From assembly GCA_903813345.2 (NCBI GenBank), contig CAIIXF020000004.1:29331986-29389984 (forward strand): a stretch of 57,999 nucleotides of DNA, given 5' to 3'. This document shows, piece after piece, positions 24,977-36,644 of this stretch. The position numbers and the translations under genes are program-made. Source of the DNA: Owenia fusiformis (Eukaryota > Annelida > Polychaeta > Sabellida > Oweniidae). Below the pieces are notes generated by a model, which ran no database searches, was not told where the DNA came from, and worked only from the letters and a program-made list of their open reading frames with translations. How positions within the stretch are numbered: the first letter of the stretch is position 1; each line of letters starts with the position of its first letter.

Positions 24977-25547
24977 CAGGGTGGTCAAAAAAATGGAAAC
25001 CCTGCATTTTCCTAATATCTTTGTCATTTTAAGAAATTACTCCCTGATATTCCACACATTTGTACATCATTCAATTTGCTACCACCCTACCAAATTTCAT
25101 GACCATCCAGACTGATAGTCATAATTTTACAGCACTTTGAATAACATGCTTCAAGTTGCCATCATCACGCTATAGGCAAACCTGCACAGTTGTCAATGGG
25201 CCGAATGCATTCCTCAGCAGGTATGGCCTTAATGATACGGATGATCTCACTTTTGAGGCTTGTGATTGTCCTGAGGTCATTCTCATACACTTTTTCCTTG
25301 CCATATCCCTACAGGTAGGGACATTTTGGACGGCGAGTGCAGGTGGCCCGACAGCGCACTAGTGGCCTCTAAGGCATGTTCTGTAAAGTGCTGTAACATT
25401 GTGACTATCAATTTGATGGTCATGAAATAAAGTAGGCTGGTAGGAAATTGATTGATGTACAAAGGCAAATTATCAGGGAGGTTTTTCTACAAATGACAAA
25501 TATATGAGGAAAATGGTGTAAGGGTTTCCATTTTTTTGACCACCCTG
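24977..25547. mobile_element. Tc1/mariner-type element, internally deleted
   Basis: TIRs are CAGGGTGGTCAAAAAAATGG at 24977 and its complement ending at 25547, flanked by TA on both sides. The minus strand keeps a relic resembling a mariner transposase C-terminus (LPVGIWQGKSV, then ENDLRTITSLKSEIIRIIKA, then IPAEECI) with stops, so the element is dead or depends on a helper enzyme. Confidence 0.8.
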
Positions 25548-25841
25548 TATATAGCTTATTTGCAACATTGATCTTTTGACATGCTCCCTTACCTTCTAGT
25601 GTAATATCATCAAAAGCTTTACTCTATACCTTGGTAGGATGTTGTGTTCTATTATCAACATTAGCTTGGTCATGCCTCTATCATTATAGATTTACAGTGA
25701 AACCCAATGTTTGTTTGAACATAACACGATAATTTTTTTCGAAAGTGATTGGATTGAATTAATATATATCTCAAGTTGTCAAGTTCATGTTTTGATAAAT
25801 ATCATAACAGGCAAATTAACAAGAGCACAATATTATGATAT

Positions 25842-26708
25842 CAGAGATCACGGTAGACGTTCGCCAATTGCGAATTTTCGAAAGAGGTGGCGAAAAATAT
25901 GTAAAGGTATTTCGCACTTATGGTGAATTAGAGGTGTAACGGTTTCTCGATATTGGACCGAATTTCGGTCCAAATGCTTCGGTTCGGGACATTGGACAGA
26001 AAGGGTTAATATCGGTACATAGATTCCTTCCCTAAAATGCATAAAAACGTGTATAAATAGCGAGGAACACCTCCGATTTCGTTCTAAAAAATAGTTTCAC
26101 TTACCTCGTACCTAGATTACACTTCTTTGCATTGAAAAGTGTTATTAACGGACCCGCGATTTCAGGTAGATGGTAATGCTTGTTCGTAAATTTCTTCATT
26201 GTCGTTCGCAAATCGAGTGCATTATCAGTATGCCGGATGTAGGAAATAAATTGAAAAATCGAGCCGGCATCTAAGTCGAAAAAGTCGGCAGTTTGGAAGT
26301 ATTTTGGGACTCCGATATCACAAGGTAAACGAATTGGTGATATTACACTGTGCAGACTATGTGAAATGCCGATCACATTCCTGGCAGATGCTTTACATTC
26401 AATTTTAATGGACGTTTTTTTTATTTCTGAATATGATTTTGAAAAGTGAAACTGAAAGTGAAACTGTCATCATCAGACATTGCATCATTTTTAATGTTCT
26501 GTCCCGCCCCATCCCGAAAGTTAACGTGTCGAGACCATTTGTACCGTTCCGTACCGTACCAAAATTTTCTTGGACCGTGACACCTCTATTGCGAGTTCCC
26601 TTTTTTACAGTTTTTTAAAATGGCTAATTCATATTTTGGTTGGCTAAAAAATTTTGGGAAGATTTAGCCACAATGGCTAACAAGTTTTTTCAACTATCGT
26701 GATCTCTG
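25842..26708. mobile_element. hAT-like element, host of a nested element
   Basis: Ends CAGAGATCACGGTAG at 25842 and the near-complement CTATCGTGATCTCTG ending at 26708. ATGATAT flanks both sides (25835-25841 and 26709-26715). The CAGAG terminus and 7-8-bp duplication fit the hAT superfamily. No transposase remains. A second element lies inside. Confidence 0.7.
25929..26588. mobile_element. Inner element with TAGAGGTGT termini
   Basis: TAGAGGTGTAACGGT at 25929 is mirrored by GGACCGTGACACCTCTA ending at 26588, and the sub-terminal 'cggtacggaacggta'-type sequence supports one unit. hAT-like ends, but I could not find a clear 8-bp duplication. A 91-codon minus frame inside (26101-26376) is not recognised. 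Confidence 0.55.
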
Positions 26709-26839
26709 ATGATATATTAATTTTATAGAATAAAGTATTACAACATTTTACAATTTGGTAAGATTTAAAGGTATAATGATACACTGATATACTACTCTGT
26801 AAAGATTGTAGCTAAGAAATACCACCACAGCTGAAATAA

Positions 26840-27700
26840 GCTTATATGCCAATGACGATCACTACGGTAGCTGCACTCGGATATTTATGCCTGTCACGGT
26901 TAGCTTCATTCTGGTAATGCCAAACATCAATATATCTGCACTCTGATAATGATCAATGTCACAGTTTGCTGCACTTCGGTAATAACTATCACCATGATAG
27001 TTACACTCTGGTAATAACGATCACCACTATAGCTGCACTCTGATAATGGTGAATGTCAAGCTAAGCTGCACTCTCTGGTGATACAATAACTATCACTCCC
27101 CCCAGTTTTCTGCAAGTTAAAATGCTAAATTCTGCAAGTGAAATTAGTGAATTCTGCAAGGGGAAAAGGCTAATTCTGCAGAAATTCCGCGGAAAATATC
27201 GTGATAGATATAATTAAACGGGAAAATTTCATGATAGTTACATAGGCAGTCACTACGTCACTACTCAATACATGCTGCCATCTAGCGACAGAAATCAAAT
27301 GACGAAGTTTAAAACTTTCACTTCGCATAATTTGGTAATTTTTGGGTTATTTCTACAAGGGATTTGACTGAAAACGTGTGAAATTGTTGGGGAAATTGTT
27401 ACAGGTAAGACTGACTATTCAAACTTTTGGAAAATATATCGATTCCGCGGAAAATTCCGCGGAGATTGACCAAAATAGTTGATTCTGCAATTCCGCGGGC
27501 AAAGGCAAATTCCGTCCGCGCTCTGCAAACACGGAATCCTGGGGGCAGTGAACTATGATAGCTGCACTCTGATAAGGGTGAATGTCAGGATTATTGTACC
27601 AAAAAATAACGAATATCACAATACAGTAATATTTGCACTTGTACTCGGGTATTACCGAACATCACAAGTCACACTTAGATAACGATGGACATTGTACTTT
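26840..27700. repeat. Degenerate tandem repeat interrupted by a CACTA-like element
   Basis: Loose units of 'tgataatg.tgaatgtcaagctaagctgcactctg' type run over 26860-27090 and continue at 27551-27700 on the far side of the insertion. Confidence 0.55.
27094..27550. mobile_element. Short CACTA-like (EnSpm-type) element
   Basis: CACTCCCCCCAG at 27094 pairs with CTGGGGGCAGTG ending at 27550. AACTAT flanks both sides (27088-27093 and 27551-27556), although the insertion lies in a repeat, so part of that match may pre-exist. Inside are repeated 'attccgcggaaaat' motifs. No coding capacity. Confidence 0.6.
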
Positions 27701-27759
27701 GGGATGACGAATACCACACCACGCAGACATTATTAGTGACTATGAAAATGACTTTACAT

Positions 27760-29050
27760 TTGTAAGTCTATCCCACAAAAACTAAAAATAAAAAAAATGA
27801 CAATACTTCTAAGAAGTTGCTTTACAGGTTACAAAATAATTCCAAAATTATAGCAATGAGAAAGAAAGTACAATCTTATATAAATTGGCAACTAAGATAA
27901 AAACGTCATATTATAAATAAGATAAATAAATAATACAGAACTTGAAACAATAATAAATATGTAAATACCTCGGTATGTGTACCATTGTGGCAATAGAAGG
28001 CCACGTATAAATCACTCCTTACAGAGCATCACATGTACGGCACATAACGGGACGACACACTTCAGGACGCACAGCAGATAAATGTGATAAATGAATGCAA
28101 ACGTATTTATATGAGTGAACAGTGAGTGAAACGGTGAATGAAATACTAAGGAAATGGAATGATGCCAAATGGTTTCTATACTAATGAATGCTACCTGTAG
28201 AGTATATTGAATGATAAAAATCGTGTTTGAGTGTAACGCTAACCATACTTGACAATATATATTCAAACTTGGGACCGCTCCTAAATCATGATGCAAAACT
28301 TACCACCACACTTAAGATTGCTCCTCTGGCATGCCGAATTTTCATTGTGTTTTTTACTAGGCAGACATGTTTCCGGCAAAATCCATTGGTGACTTTACAT
28401 GAAGCTAAAATACACATTTTCCCTATAGCATAACCCTATACCTCACCCCCTCCCTCTTCACATGACCTCATTCATTGAATAAATTGATCACGTTTACCAC
28501 CAAGAACAGTTGAGCTCATTATGTGTGTGTGAATGTGTGTAGGAATGATACCTCTGGTGTGTTACAGTTGAGCTAATTATGTGTGTGTGTGTAGGAATGA
28601 TACCTCTGGTGTGTTGAGCATTTACATCTGTTCCCTCTAGTCAGGTCGGCTGATGAAACAACTTTTTTGGGGGTTGCCAAGTGCCAGAATGAACTCAGCT
28701 AGACGATGACGTCATAACCATGAGGTAGTGAGTTCGAGACGCGTGAGCTCCTTGTGTTTATTCATTTCACACATGTGTTTTAAGTTGAGTAAATCTCTTA
28801 AAATGCAATGGATTTTCTTAACAAGGTTCATTTCGTCGAAAGATGTATACTACTTTTAAGGGCTTTTTCATGATTAGAGTCTTCAATATGTAGTATTTTA
28901 TGTCCATCCTTATAACACACTATACGATTGTTTTGTAGATTGACGACGTTATATGGGTTTTGAATTATTGGGTTTCAGATTTGTTTCTGGAGTAATGGGT
29001 TTCTGGAAATTAAGTTTTATCTTCATATAGAGGGATTGTCAGCTATGATA
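27760..29050. other. Non-coding, with a short tandem duplication
   Basis: 'ttgagct.attatgtgtgtgtg ... aggaatgatacctctggtgtgt' is present twice at 28510-28615. 'gtgagttcgagacgcg' at 28730 is weakly box-B-like. No gene is supported. Confidence 0.4.
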
Positions 29051-29069
29051 ACTTTGGATAGTAGATGAA

Positions 29070-29570
29070 CATAATCGCTCCACTACTTTTTCTAGTTAAA
29101 GTAAAAAATGTAAAAATAACAGCCATTTTTTAAAATGGCTGCCTACTACCTGAAATGTCATGAGACAGTGTGCAATGCTCATGAGTATTCACATATCAAA
29201 TAAGAAAATCACTCTACTACTTTTTCGAGATTTAGTAAAAAACATAAAAATGGTGGCCATTTTCAAAATGGCCACCTAATACCAAAAATGTCATTAAACA
29301 GTGTGCCATTCTTACAGTATTCACATATTAAATATGAACAAGATTGCTCAACTACTTTTCAAGTTACAGCAAAAATCATTAAATTGAGTGCAAAGGCAGC
29401 CATGTATTTCTTATATATTTACATTTCTAGCTTAATTAATGTCCTATATAACTTTTTTACATTTATGGCATTATTCATATTACAGTTTTATATACTGTAA
29501 AATCGGCACTAAAATGGCTGCCATTTTTGAATGGGCAGCCATTTTTAGAATCAGCATTGAGCAGAACTTA
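29070..29570. repeat. About 125-bp tandem repeat, three diverged units
   Basis: Units share 'aatggctgcc.actacc.gaaatgtcat.a.acagtgtgc..t.ctcat.agtattcacatat.aaata' and start near 29090, 29230 and 29500. Each carries small complementary 'aaaatggc/gccatttt' palindromes. Confidence 0.6.
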
Positions 29571-30499
29571 TACTCCCATAGGGCACATGTGTTCTAAGTA
29601 TGAACAAAATCGTGCGAACAGTATTTGAGTTATCGCGTTCGCTATATCCCTCCCAACTTCGTTTGATGGGATAATGATAAATAAGTTATAATAGGTATAT
29701 GCTTATTACGTTATATGCTTGCATGTTATTGGTCTTAGGACATTGTCCTTGCTGAATAATTTCACATTCAGGACATCAATCCACAAACATCTTACATTAA
29801 ACAAAAATATGATGTATAATTGTATATTCGCGATTTTTATTTTCAGACTTACAAGTATTGATCACCTTGACAGCATATTCTTTGGGAGAGTAAAATGTAT
29901 TGTAATCATAATATAAAAATTATGTGAAGTAAAAAATTGTAAGAGCAAAACATTTTCAAAGGTTATGTAATCAGTCTTACAAATTATAAGCAAGTCAATC
30001 ATATGACAGCTGCATGTAGTCTAGACAGTTCATGATGTTTGAACTGAACTCTTCTTAAGTCCAAACATTTTTGGTATTACGAAAATCTATATAAGTTCAG
30101 ACTTTATTATCTAGCATAAAATTCGAATTCCTAAAAACCAATCTTTGCCTCTTTGATGAAGATTGTTTCGAACGGGAGCACAAGTTCATAAGGTAATTTC
30201 TTAAGGGTAAAATGCATTACATGTAGAGGGAAACACAAAGCGAGATATTTCATTGACTAAAATTATTGCATTTCAGTATATTGTTAGGTTAGAAAAATAA
30301 CTTAGATTTATAATTATTCTCATTATTTTATCTTAAAGATTTCAAGGTCATTAATGGTTGTGCAATCAGTAGGCAGAATATACATGTATTATTTAAACAA
30401 TTCTTTGAGCAGTGGGGAAACCAGAGAATAGCAGCCAAGGTTTTCTGTAAAAATAATGCTTTGTTCAGTATCTCAAGGCTTGGAATTTTGGCTTTTCAG

Positions 30500-30950
30500 A
30501 AATGGCCTATTTAAACAAAATTCTTTGGCTAGAAGTCGAGACACTTGCTTACAGCAAGCACGATATGTGGCACTAAGACATGTTTTGGGTGGAGGGTACA
30601 TGGAGTTTAATGGGGAATGGTAAGTCAAATGTCAGAGTCATACTGTATATGTACTGAACAAATAATGTAAGATTTAATAATAAATTGTAATCTATTGTCA
30701 ACGAATGTAAACAGAAAATTACTTGAATTGACTTTGAAAACAAAAATAACTGTAGGCTTTTTGGCATAATTCTCATATTTTCAAGTCTCAGTAATATGAA
30801 AAACATGTTTTATTTAGGAAACAAGCTGGAGAAGCAGTTCGTACACATTCCAAGGCCAGGGAAATCCTGGATGGATTAGTGATTAAAGAGGATTCCAATT
30901 GGAAGTTGTGTCTCTGCAACCGTACCCCAGATGGCAGAGAAGACATCATT
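30500..30950 (+). CDS. Two internal exons of an unrecognised gene
   Basis: Exon 30500-30619 follows gcttttcag and ends TG/gtaagt. Exon 30818-30950 follows tttatttag and ends ATT/gtaagt. The phases agree, giving about 84 residues: GLFKQNSLARSRDTCLQQAR, then YVALRHVLGGGYMEFNGEW, then KQAGEAVRTHSKAREILDGL, then VIKEDSNWKLCLCNRTPDGR. The composition and both consensus splice sites look like real coding sequence. I do not recognise the family. The second exon ends in phase 0, and the next acceptor in phase is the first copy of the repeated basic exon at 33330. The 5' start is not identified. The intron between carries a 221-bp satellite. Confidence 0.6.
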
Positions 30951-31343
30951 GTAAGTATCCAAAGAAGTACATGTACAATGAAAACTGTCTAATCTGAATG
31001 GAATTCATATTCAATCCCTCAAATTAGACATCTACAGTGTATGTATAATTGAGTAATACATCTGACTCATTGCAAGACAATGATGATACAACAATATGAT
31101 GCACTAACTCAAAATTATAGTTCAGTAAAATCCAAATATGTATTGGATATCCTTTGATTTCTGTTGATACCAGAAAGTGATTGGACGTATATCATCTGGA
31201 TACCTAACAGACTTTTGATTGGCGGAGAGACGGAATTCCATGCCCGACCTCAATTCTATGTGTGTTTCGGTCACTTCACTAGTATCTATCAGGCTCAATA
31301 AGTACACTTCTTTTTGAGTATTTACAGTAAGACTCCATACTAA

Positions 31344-33010
31344 ATATTATGACCCCATATATCACCGTGAAGCTGTAAAAATTGTGTATTTTCTATAGTA
31401 TTTAGAATCACAATATTTTTAACATGTAGAATGCAGCAATGCATCAAAGTCAGCCCTACAAATACAAATATTCTCAATTTCTTGGGGTAGGGGTATTTTT
31501 ACATAACAGCGCTCATGTTTTTTAGAGTAGGACTGCAATTCTGGGTACAGATAAATATTATGACCCCATATATCACTGTGAAGCTGTAAAAATTGTGTAC
31601 TGCACCATGTTCTTAGAATCTCAATATTTTTAACATGTAGAGTTCACCAATGCATCAAAATCAGCCATACATATACAAATATTCTCAAATTCTTGGGGTA
31701 GGGGTATTTTTACTTAACAGAGCTCACGTTTTTTAGCGTAGGACTACGATTCTGGATATAGATAAATATTATGACCCCATATATCACTGTGAAGCTGTAA
31801 AAATTGTGTACTGCACTGTGTTCTTAGAATCTCAATATTTTTAATATGTAGAGTGCACCAATGCATCAAAACCAGCCCTACATATACAAATATTCTCAAT
31901 TTCTTGGGGTAGGGGTAATTTGGGGTAATTTTACATAACAGCGCTCATGTTTTTTAGCGTAGGACTGCAATTCTGGATAAAGATAAATATTATGACCCCA
32001 TATATCACTCTGAAGCTGTAAAAAGTGTGTACTGCACTGTGTTCTTAGAATCTCAATATTTTTAATATGTAGAGTGCACCAATGCATCAAAACCAGCCCT
32101 ACATATACAAATATTCTCAATTTCTTGGGGTAGGGGTAATTTGGGGTATTTTTACATAACAGCGCTCATGTTTTTTAGCGTAGGACTGCAATTCTGGATA
32201 AAGATAAATATTATGACTCCATATATCACTGTGAAGCTGTAAAAATTGTGTACTGCACTGTGTTCTTAGAATCTCAATATTTTTAATATGAAGAGTGCAC
32301 CAATGCATCAAAACCAGCCCTACATATACAAATATTCTCAATTTCTTGGGGTAGGGGTAATTTGGGGTATTTTTACATAACAGCGCTCATGTTTTTTAGC
32401 GTAGGACTGCAATTCTGGATAAAGATAAATATTATGACCCCATATATCACTCTGAAGCTGTAAAAAGTGTGTACTGCACTGTGTTCTTAGAATCTCAATA
32501 TTTTTAATATGTAGAGTGCACCAATGCATCAAAACCAGCCCTACATATACAAATATTCTCAATTTCTTGGGGTAGGGGTAATTTGGGGTATTTTTACATA
32601 ACAGCGCTCATGTTTTTTAGCGTAGGACTGCAATTCTGGATAAAGATAAATATTATGACTCCATATATCACTGTGAAGCTGTAAAAATTGTGTACTGCAC
32701 TGTGTTCTTAGAATCTCAATATTTTTAATATGAAGAGTGCACCAATGCATCAAAACCAGCCCTACATATACAAATATTCTCAATTTCTTGGGGTAGGGGT
32801 AATTTTGGGTATTTTTACATAACAGCGCTCATGTTTTTTAGCGTAGGACTGCAATTCTGGATATAGATAAATATTATGACTCCATTTATCACTGTGAAGC
32901 TGTAAAAATTGTGTACTGCACTGTGTTCTTAGAATCTCAATATTTTTAATATGTAGAGTGCACCAATGCATCAAAACCAGCCCTTCATATACAAATATTC
33001 TCAATTTCTT
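31344..33010. repeat. 221-bp satellite in an intron, about 7.7 units, dimeric order
   Basis: The first two units are about 209-210 bp. From about 31.9 kb the period is exactly 221 bp after an 11-bp internal duplication ('ggtaatttggggtaattt'). From about 31.98 kb units alternate between two types: caccccatatatcactCtg/aagtgtgta and gactccatatatcactGtg/aattgtgta. This gives a 442-bp higher-order unit. A detached fragment lies at 33560-33690. The repeated 74-codon minus frames are a by-product of the repeat. Confidence 0.9.
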
Positions 33011-33329
33011 GGGGTAGGGGTAATTTGGGGTAAGGCAAAATGAATTTTTTTCGTAAAGCTTTTCTCAGGAACTATTAGGCCAATGTTCATTATGTTGGTC
33101 TCAAACTGACCCCCTAGTAGAGATTGGTGTATGATGCTTCCCCTAGATAATACTACTTGTTGTTTGTTTCTGACCTGATTGAAAAAATAAAATGCCTTTA
33201 GGATGATAAGCAAGATTAAGAATGTCAGTTACTTTTTGGCTTTTGAGCAATATTAAGAAATCGACTTATTTGCAAGATTTAAATGCCTGAAACTTTTATA
33301 TACTTATTGTTTTATACTTTTGATTATAG

Positions 33330-34356
33330 GATACTGCTATTATGGTATTCAAGATGTGAGGTTCATACGGGCGATTGAATGGACTGAAGCAAAGAAAAGA
33401 AGAGTCCAAGACTGAAGATAAAGATAGGGTATGTTTTATCACTAAAAAGCAAAACAAAATCTTGCAAAAAGTGTATGATTATTAAATGTCACCTGATTCT
33501 CTGCTTATTTTGCTGTTTAAATGAAGCATTCTTGAACATCAGTCTATTACATTACACAAATACTGCACTGTGTTCTTAGAATCTCAATATTTTTAGTATG
33601 TAGAGTGCACCAATGCATCAAAGTCAGCCCTACATATACAAATATTCTCAATTTCTTTGGGTAGGGGTATTTTTACATAACAATATTTTTATCATTTAGA
33701 GGGCACCAACGCATCAAAGTAAACCTTACACTTATGAAAATTCTTAAATTCTAATTTATGACATCTGTTTTTGGAGAATAACTCTTTCTTAAATGGAAAA
33801 ATGTTATTTAATAGCAATGTCTGTGCTCACTGTAACACTGTTCCCTGTGATTTCATGGTTTACACTCTTGATTCTTGACTCGGGATATTGGATGGACTAA
33901 AGCAAAGAAATGAATGAGAGGACAGAAGAGGAAAGATTCTAAGACTGAAGCTAAAGATAAAACAGGGTACATTTTATCACTTAAAGCAAAATATATTAAA
34001 TTCTTGTAAAAATTGAATGATAATTAGACATTACCCACCTCTCTATGAAAATGATACAAACCAATCCTGCTGTCTAATTAACAATCTTAAACAACCCTCA
34101 TATCATGCTGAAAAGTGTACCTAAAAGTGTTCTAATTAATAACTTCTTTCTTGATGGATAAAAGTTATTATATGGCAAAATCACTGCTTCATTGTACCAA
34201 TGTTTCTGTGATTTAATAGTTTACACTCTTGATTTTAGGATACTGCTGCAATATGGTATTCAAGAAAAAGGGTTCATCACAGCGATTGTCTGGTACAAAG
34301 AAAAGAAGAGGACAGAAGAGTAAAGAGTCCGAGACTGAAGATGAAGATAAAAGCAG
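33330..34356 (+). pseudogene. Degenerate copies of the basic exon (three)
   Basis: Copies at 33330-33428, about 33880-33966 and 34239-34356 each keep an acceptor (gattatag or gattttag) and donor (gtatgtttta or gtacatttta) and the core 'gaaaagaagaggacagaaga'. The first is in phase with the exons upstream (DTAIMVFK) but then hits TGA. The second has lost its start. The third is clean apart from a shift in its first codons (GCTGCAATATGG), reading MVFKKKGSSQRLSGTKKRR from the internal ATG. They are tandem duplicates of the exon at 35489. Confidence 0.65.
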
Positions 34357-34759
34357 GTATGTTTTATCACTTTAAAACTTAAAAACAATATAAAATCTTG
34401 TAAAAGGTGTATGATAATGAAATGTCACCTCCTTCTCTATATATAAATGCAGAGCAATCTTGATTATTCATCTGTTCAAGAAAGTACACAGTGTTCTCCC
34501 CAGGATATTTTTTTAATTGGGTGAAACTTTTTATTTTTACAATGTAGAACAAATGACCAGATCTAGAATGTGTTCCTTTGGTGGTCAGAATTTGCCTGTA
34601 TTTCATGATTTATCTAATTTTCAAGGGATGCCAAAGGATTCTAAGGTGGGTGCAAGCCTATTATTAAAATCTCAAGTGGATTCAGTATCCACTTGCTTAA
34701 ATGCTGGAGAGATCCCTGTTACAAGTTTAAAGGTTGACAGATTGTTTTAAAATTTTCAG

Positions 34760-34967
34760 TGATGCCACAAACATTGAAGAGGCACCAGAGATGTTGTTGG
34801 AGCAACCCGGAGCACACTGTAATGCCACAAATGCTGAAGAGGCGCCAGAGATGGACTTGGAGCAACCCGGAGCACACAGTAACTTCTTGATGGATAAAAG
34901 TTATTCAAACATGCCAAGTGTGTCTCAGCCAATCAGCTTAAAGCATTTCAATGTGTTAATTTATTGA
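34760..34967 (+). CDS. Acidic-repeat exon, first copy
   Basis: Follows aattttcag and joins the third basic exon in phase (AG+T). It encodes two units of the SDATNIEEAPEMLLEQPGAH type, then diverges into NFLMDKSYSNMPSVSQPISL and stops. It is probably a truncated duplicate of the exon at 35693 and an alternative end for a short basic/acidic protein of about 105 residues starting at the ATG near 34252. Confidence 0.45.
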
Positions 34968-35488
34968 TGTATGCATGAAAATGATTTTGCTGTGCATTTA
35001 TTTTTTGATAAATGCACAGCCTGAGCAATATTATTCTTTAAAAAGGGGTGACAGCATATCATCAGTGTGTTTCATAATTGTTCTGCATCAAATTAATTAT
35101 TTTAATTCCTAAAATATTTTGACAAACATAACCTTCTCAATAGTTTTCAAACAAATATCCATTGTAACCCAACACGCCTATTTAGTATTTCTAAATAATA
35201 AACTTGTCCAAAAAACATTAAAATTGAATTTCTTCAAAGACAACAATCGTGTAGATGTAAATGGTGAATTGTTCTTCTTCATCATTGACCAGAGTCATGT
35301 TTGAATTGCAATAAAGAATCATGTATCATTATCATGCTTCGCCTTTGTGCATTATGTGTATGGGTTAGTACATACATTCATGCTTTTATATTTCCAATAT
35401 AGAATGATACATGATTCTTTATTCCTTAATTATATGGCAAAATTCCTGCTTCATTGTACCAATGTTTAGTTTACACTCTCGATTTTAG

Positions 35489-36065
35489 ATATGGTATTCA
35501 AGAAAAAGGGTTCATCACAACGATTGTCTGGTCCAAAGAAAAGAAGAGGACAGAAGAGTAAAGAGTCCGAGACTGAAGATGAAGATAAAAGCAGGTATGT
35601 TTTATCACTATAAAACTTAAAAGCAATATAAAATCTTATAAAAGGTGTATAATAATGAAATGTCACCTCCTTCTCTATGAATAAATTTTCAGTGATGCCA
35701 CAAACATTGAAGAGGCACTAGAGATGGAGTTGGAGCAACCTGGAGCACACAATAATGCCACAAATGCTGAAAAGGCGCCAGAGATGGACTTGGAGCAACC
35801 CAGAGCACACAGTAATGCCGAAGAGGTGCCAGAGATGGAGTTGGAGCAACCTGGAGCACACAATAATGCCACAAATGCTGAAAAGGAGCCAGAGATGGAC
35901 TTGGAGCAACCTGGAGCACACAATAATGCCACAAATGCTGAAAAGGCGCCAGAGATGGACTTTGAGCAACCCAGAGCACACAGTAATGCCGAAGAGGTGC
36001 CAGAGATGGAGTTGGAGCAACCTGGAGCACACAGTAATGCCGAAAAGGTGCCAGAGATGGACTAA
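35489..36065 (+). CDS. Short basic-plus-acidic-repeat protein (two exons)
   Basis: Exon 35489-35594 starts AT-ATG right after gattttag, reads MVFKKKGSSQRLSGPKKRRG then QKSKESETEDEDKS, and has donor gtatgt. Exon 35693-36065 joins in phase and encodes seven units of 17 or 20 residues (ATNAEKAPEMDLEQPGAHNN, AEEVPEMELEQPGAHSN), ending EMD-stop. The product is about 160 residues: a lysine/arginine-rich head with a likely nuclear signal and a strongly acidic, proline-spaced tail. The repeat has no stop in the plus frame and keeps its reading frame over length variation in multiples of three. Function unknown; it may be a histone- or DNA-associated protein, which is inference from charge only. Alternatively these are internal exons of the gene that continues at 36514. 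Confidence 0.5.
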
Positions 36066-36480
36066 TGTTGGATTTCGCAATAATTTTTCGATCCCTTCAA
36101 AGTATGGCTATATAATACTCAAATGAAAGGCAATTTAGAGTAGATTGCAAATATTGTATCTTTTTCTGATTCGGGCCTCGTAAAATTCAAAATGGCCGTC
36201 TAATGTTGGATTTCGCAATAATTTTTCGATCCCTTCAAAGTATGGCTATATTATACTCAAATTGAAGGAATTTTAGAGTAGATCACAATCATGGTATTAT
36301 TTCTCAGATTTGTACCTCAGAAAATTCAAAATGGCTGCCTTGCAGGAATTCGCAATTCTAAAATCTAAATTTTTCAATTCTAACCAAAGTAATAATGAGT
36401 ATTATAACTTATTGGAATTTGGTAATTGATATATTGTTCGTTGGGATTTGCTACTCTGCGGAGTTGCCGTTTTCTAGTTT
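36066..36480. repeat. About 138-bp tandem duplication, non-coding
   Basis: 'taatgttggatttcgcaataatttttcgatccctt' begins at 36063 and again near 36201. The two units end in 'aaattcaaaatggc'. No gene. Confidence 0.6.
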
Positions 36481-36513
36481 ATTGTAAATAGATCAAAGTA
36501 ATGTATATTCCAG

Positions 36514-36644
36514 GCTGTCCCCCCCAGAGAGACCCCCACTTGAACTCAACCTGTGAAGAGACTCCAGCACTGTCAAATTTGGCCATGGAATTTGGTAACA
36601 GGGTACAAAAAGAGTCCAACAGCTTGGAATCTTTAAGACCTGAT
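36514..36644 (+). CDS. Probable 5' exon of the transposase-like gene
   Basis: Bounded by tattccag and GAT/gtaagt. Only one frame is open, reading CPPQRDPHLNSTCEETPALS then NLAMEFGNRVQKESNSLESL. It ends in phase 0, and the next acceptor (37479) starts in phase 0, so it extends the transposase-like protein by 43 residues. It needs one base from an upstream exon, or uses the ATG at 36501 if transcription starts here. No THAP zinc-finger signature (C-x2-4-C...C-x2-H) is visible. Confidence 0.5.

Noticed and set aside
28715-28750. Second tRNA-like box B
   Set aside because: Only a short match; no box A at the right distance.
31896-33004. Five 74-codon minus genes in tandem
   Set aside because: They repeat at exactly 221 bp and are the satellite unit read on the minus strand.
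35675-36126. Other-frame and minus frames of 85-123 codons
   Set aside because: Shadows of the acidic repeat; only the plus frame of 35693-36065 has splice support and sensible composition.
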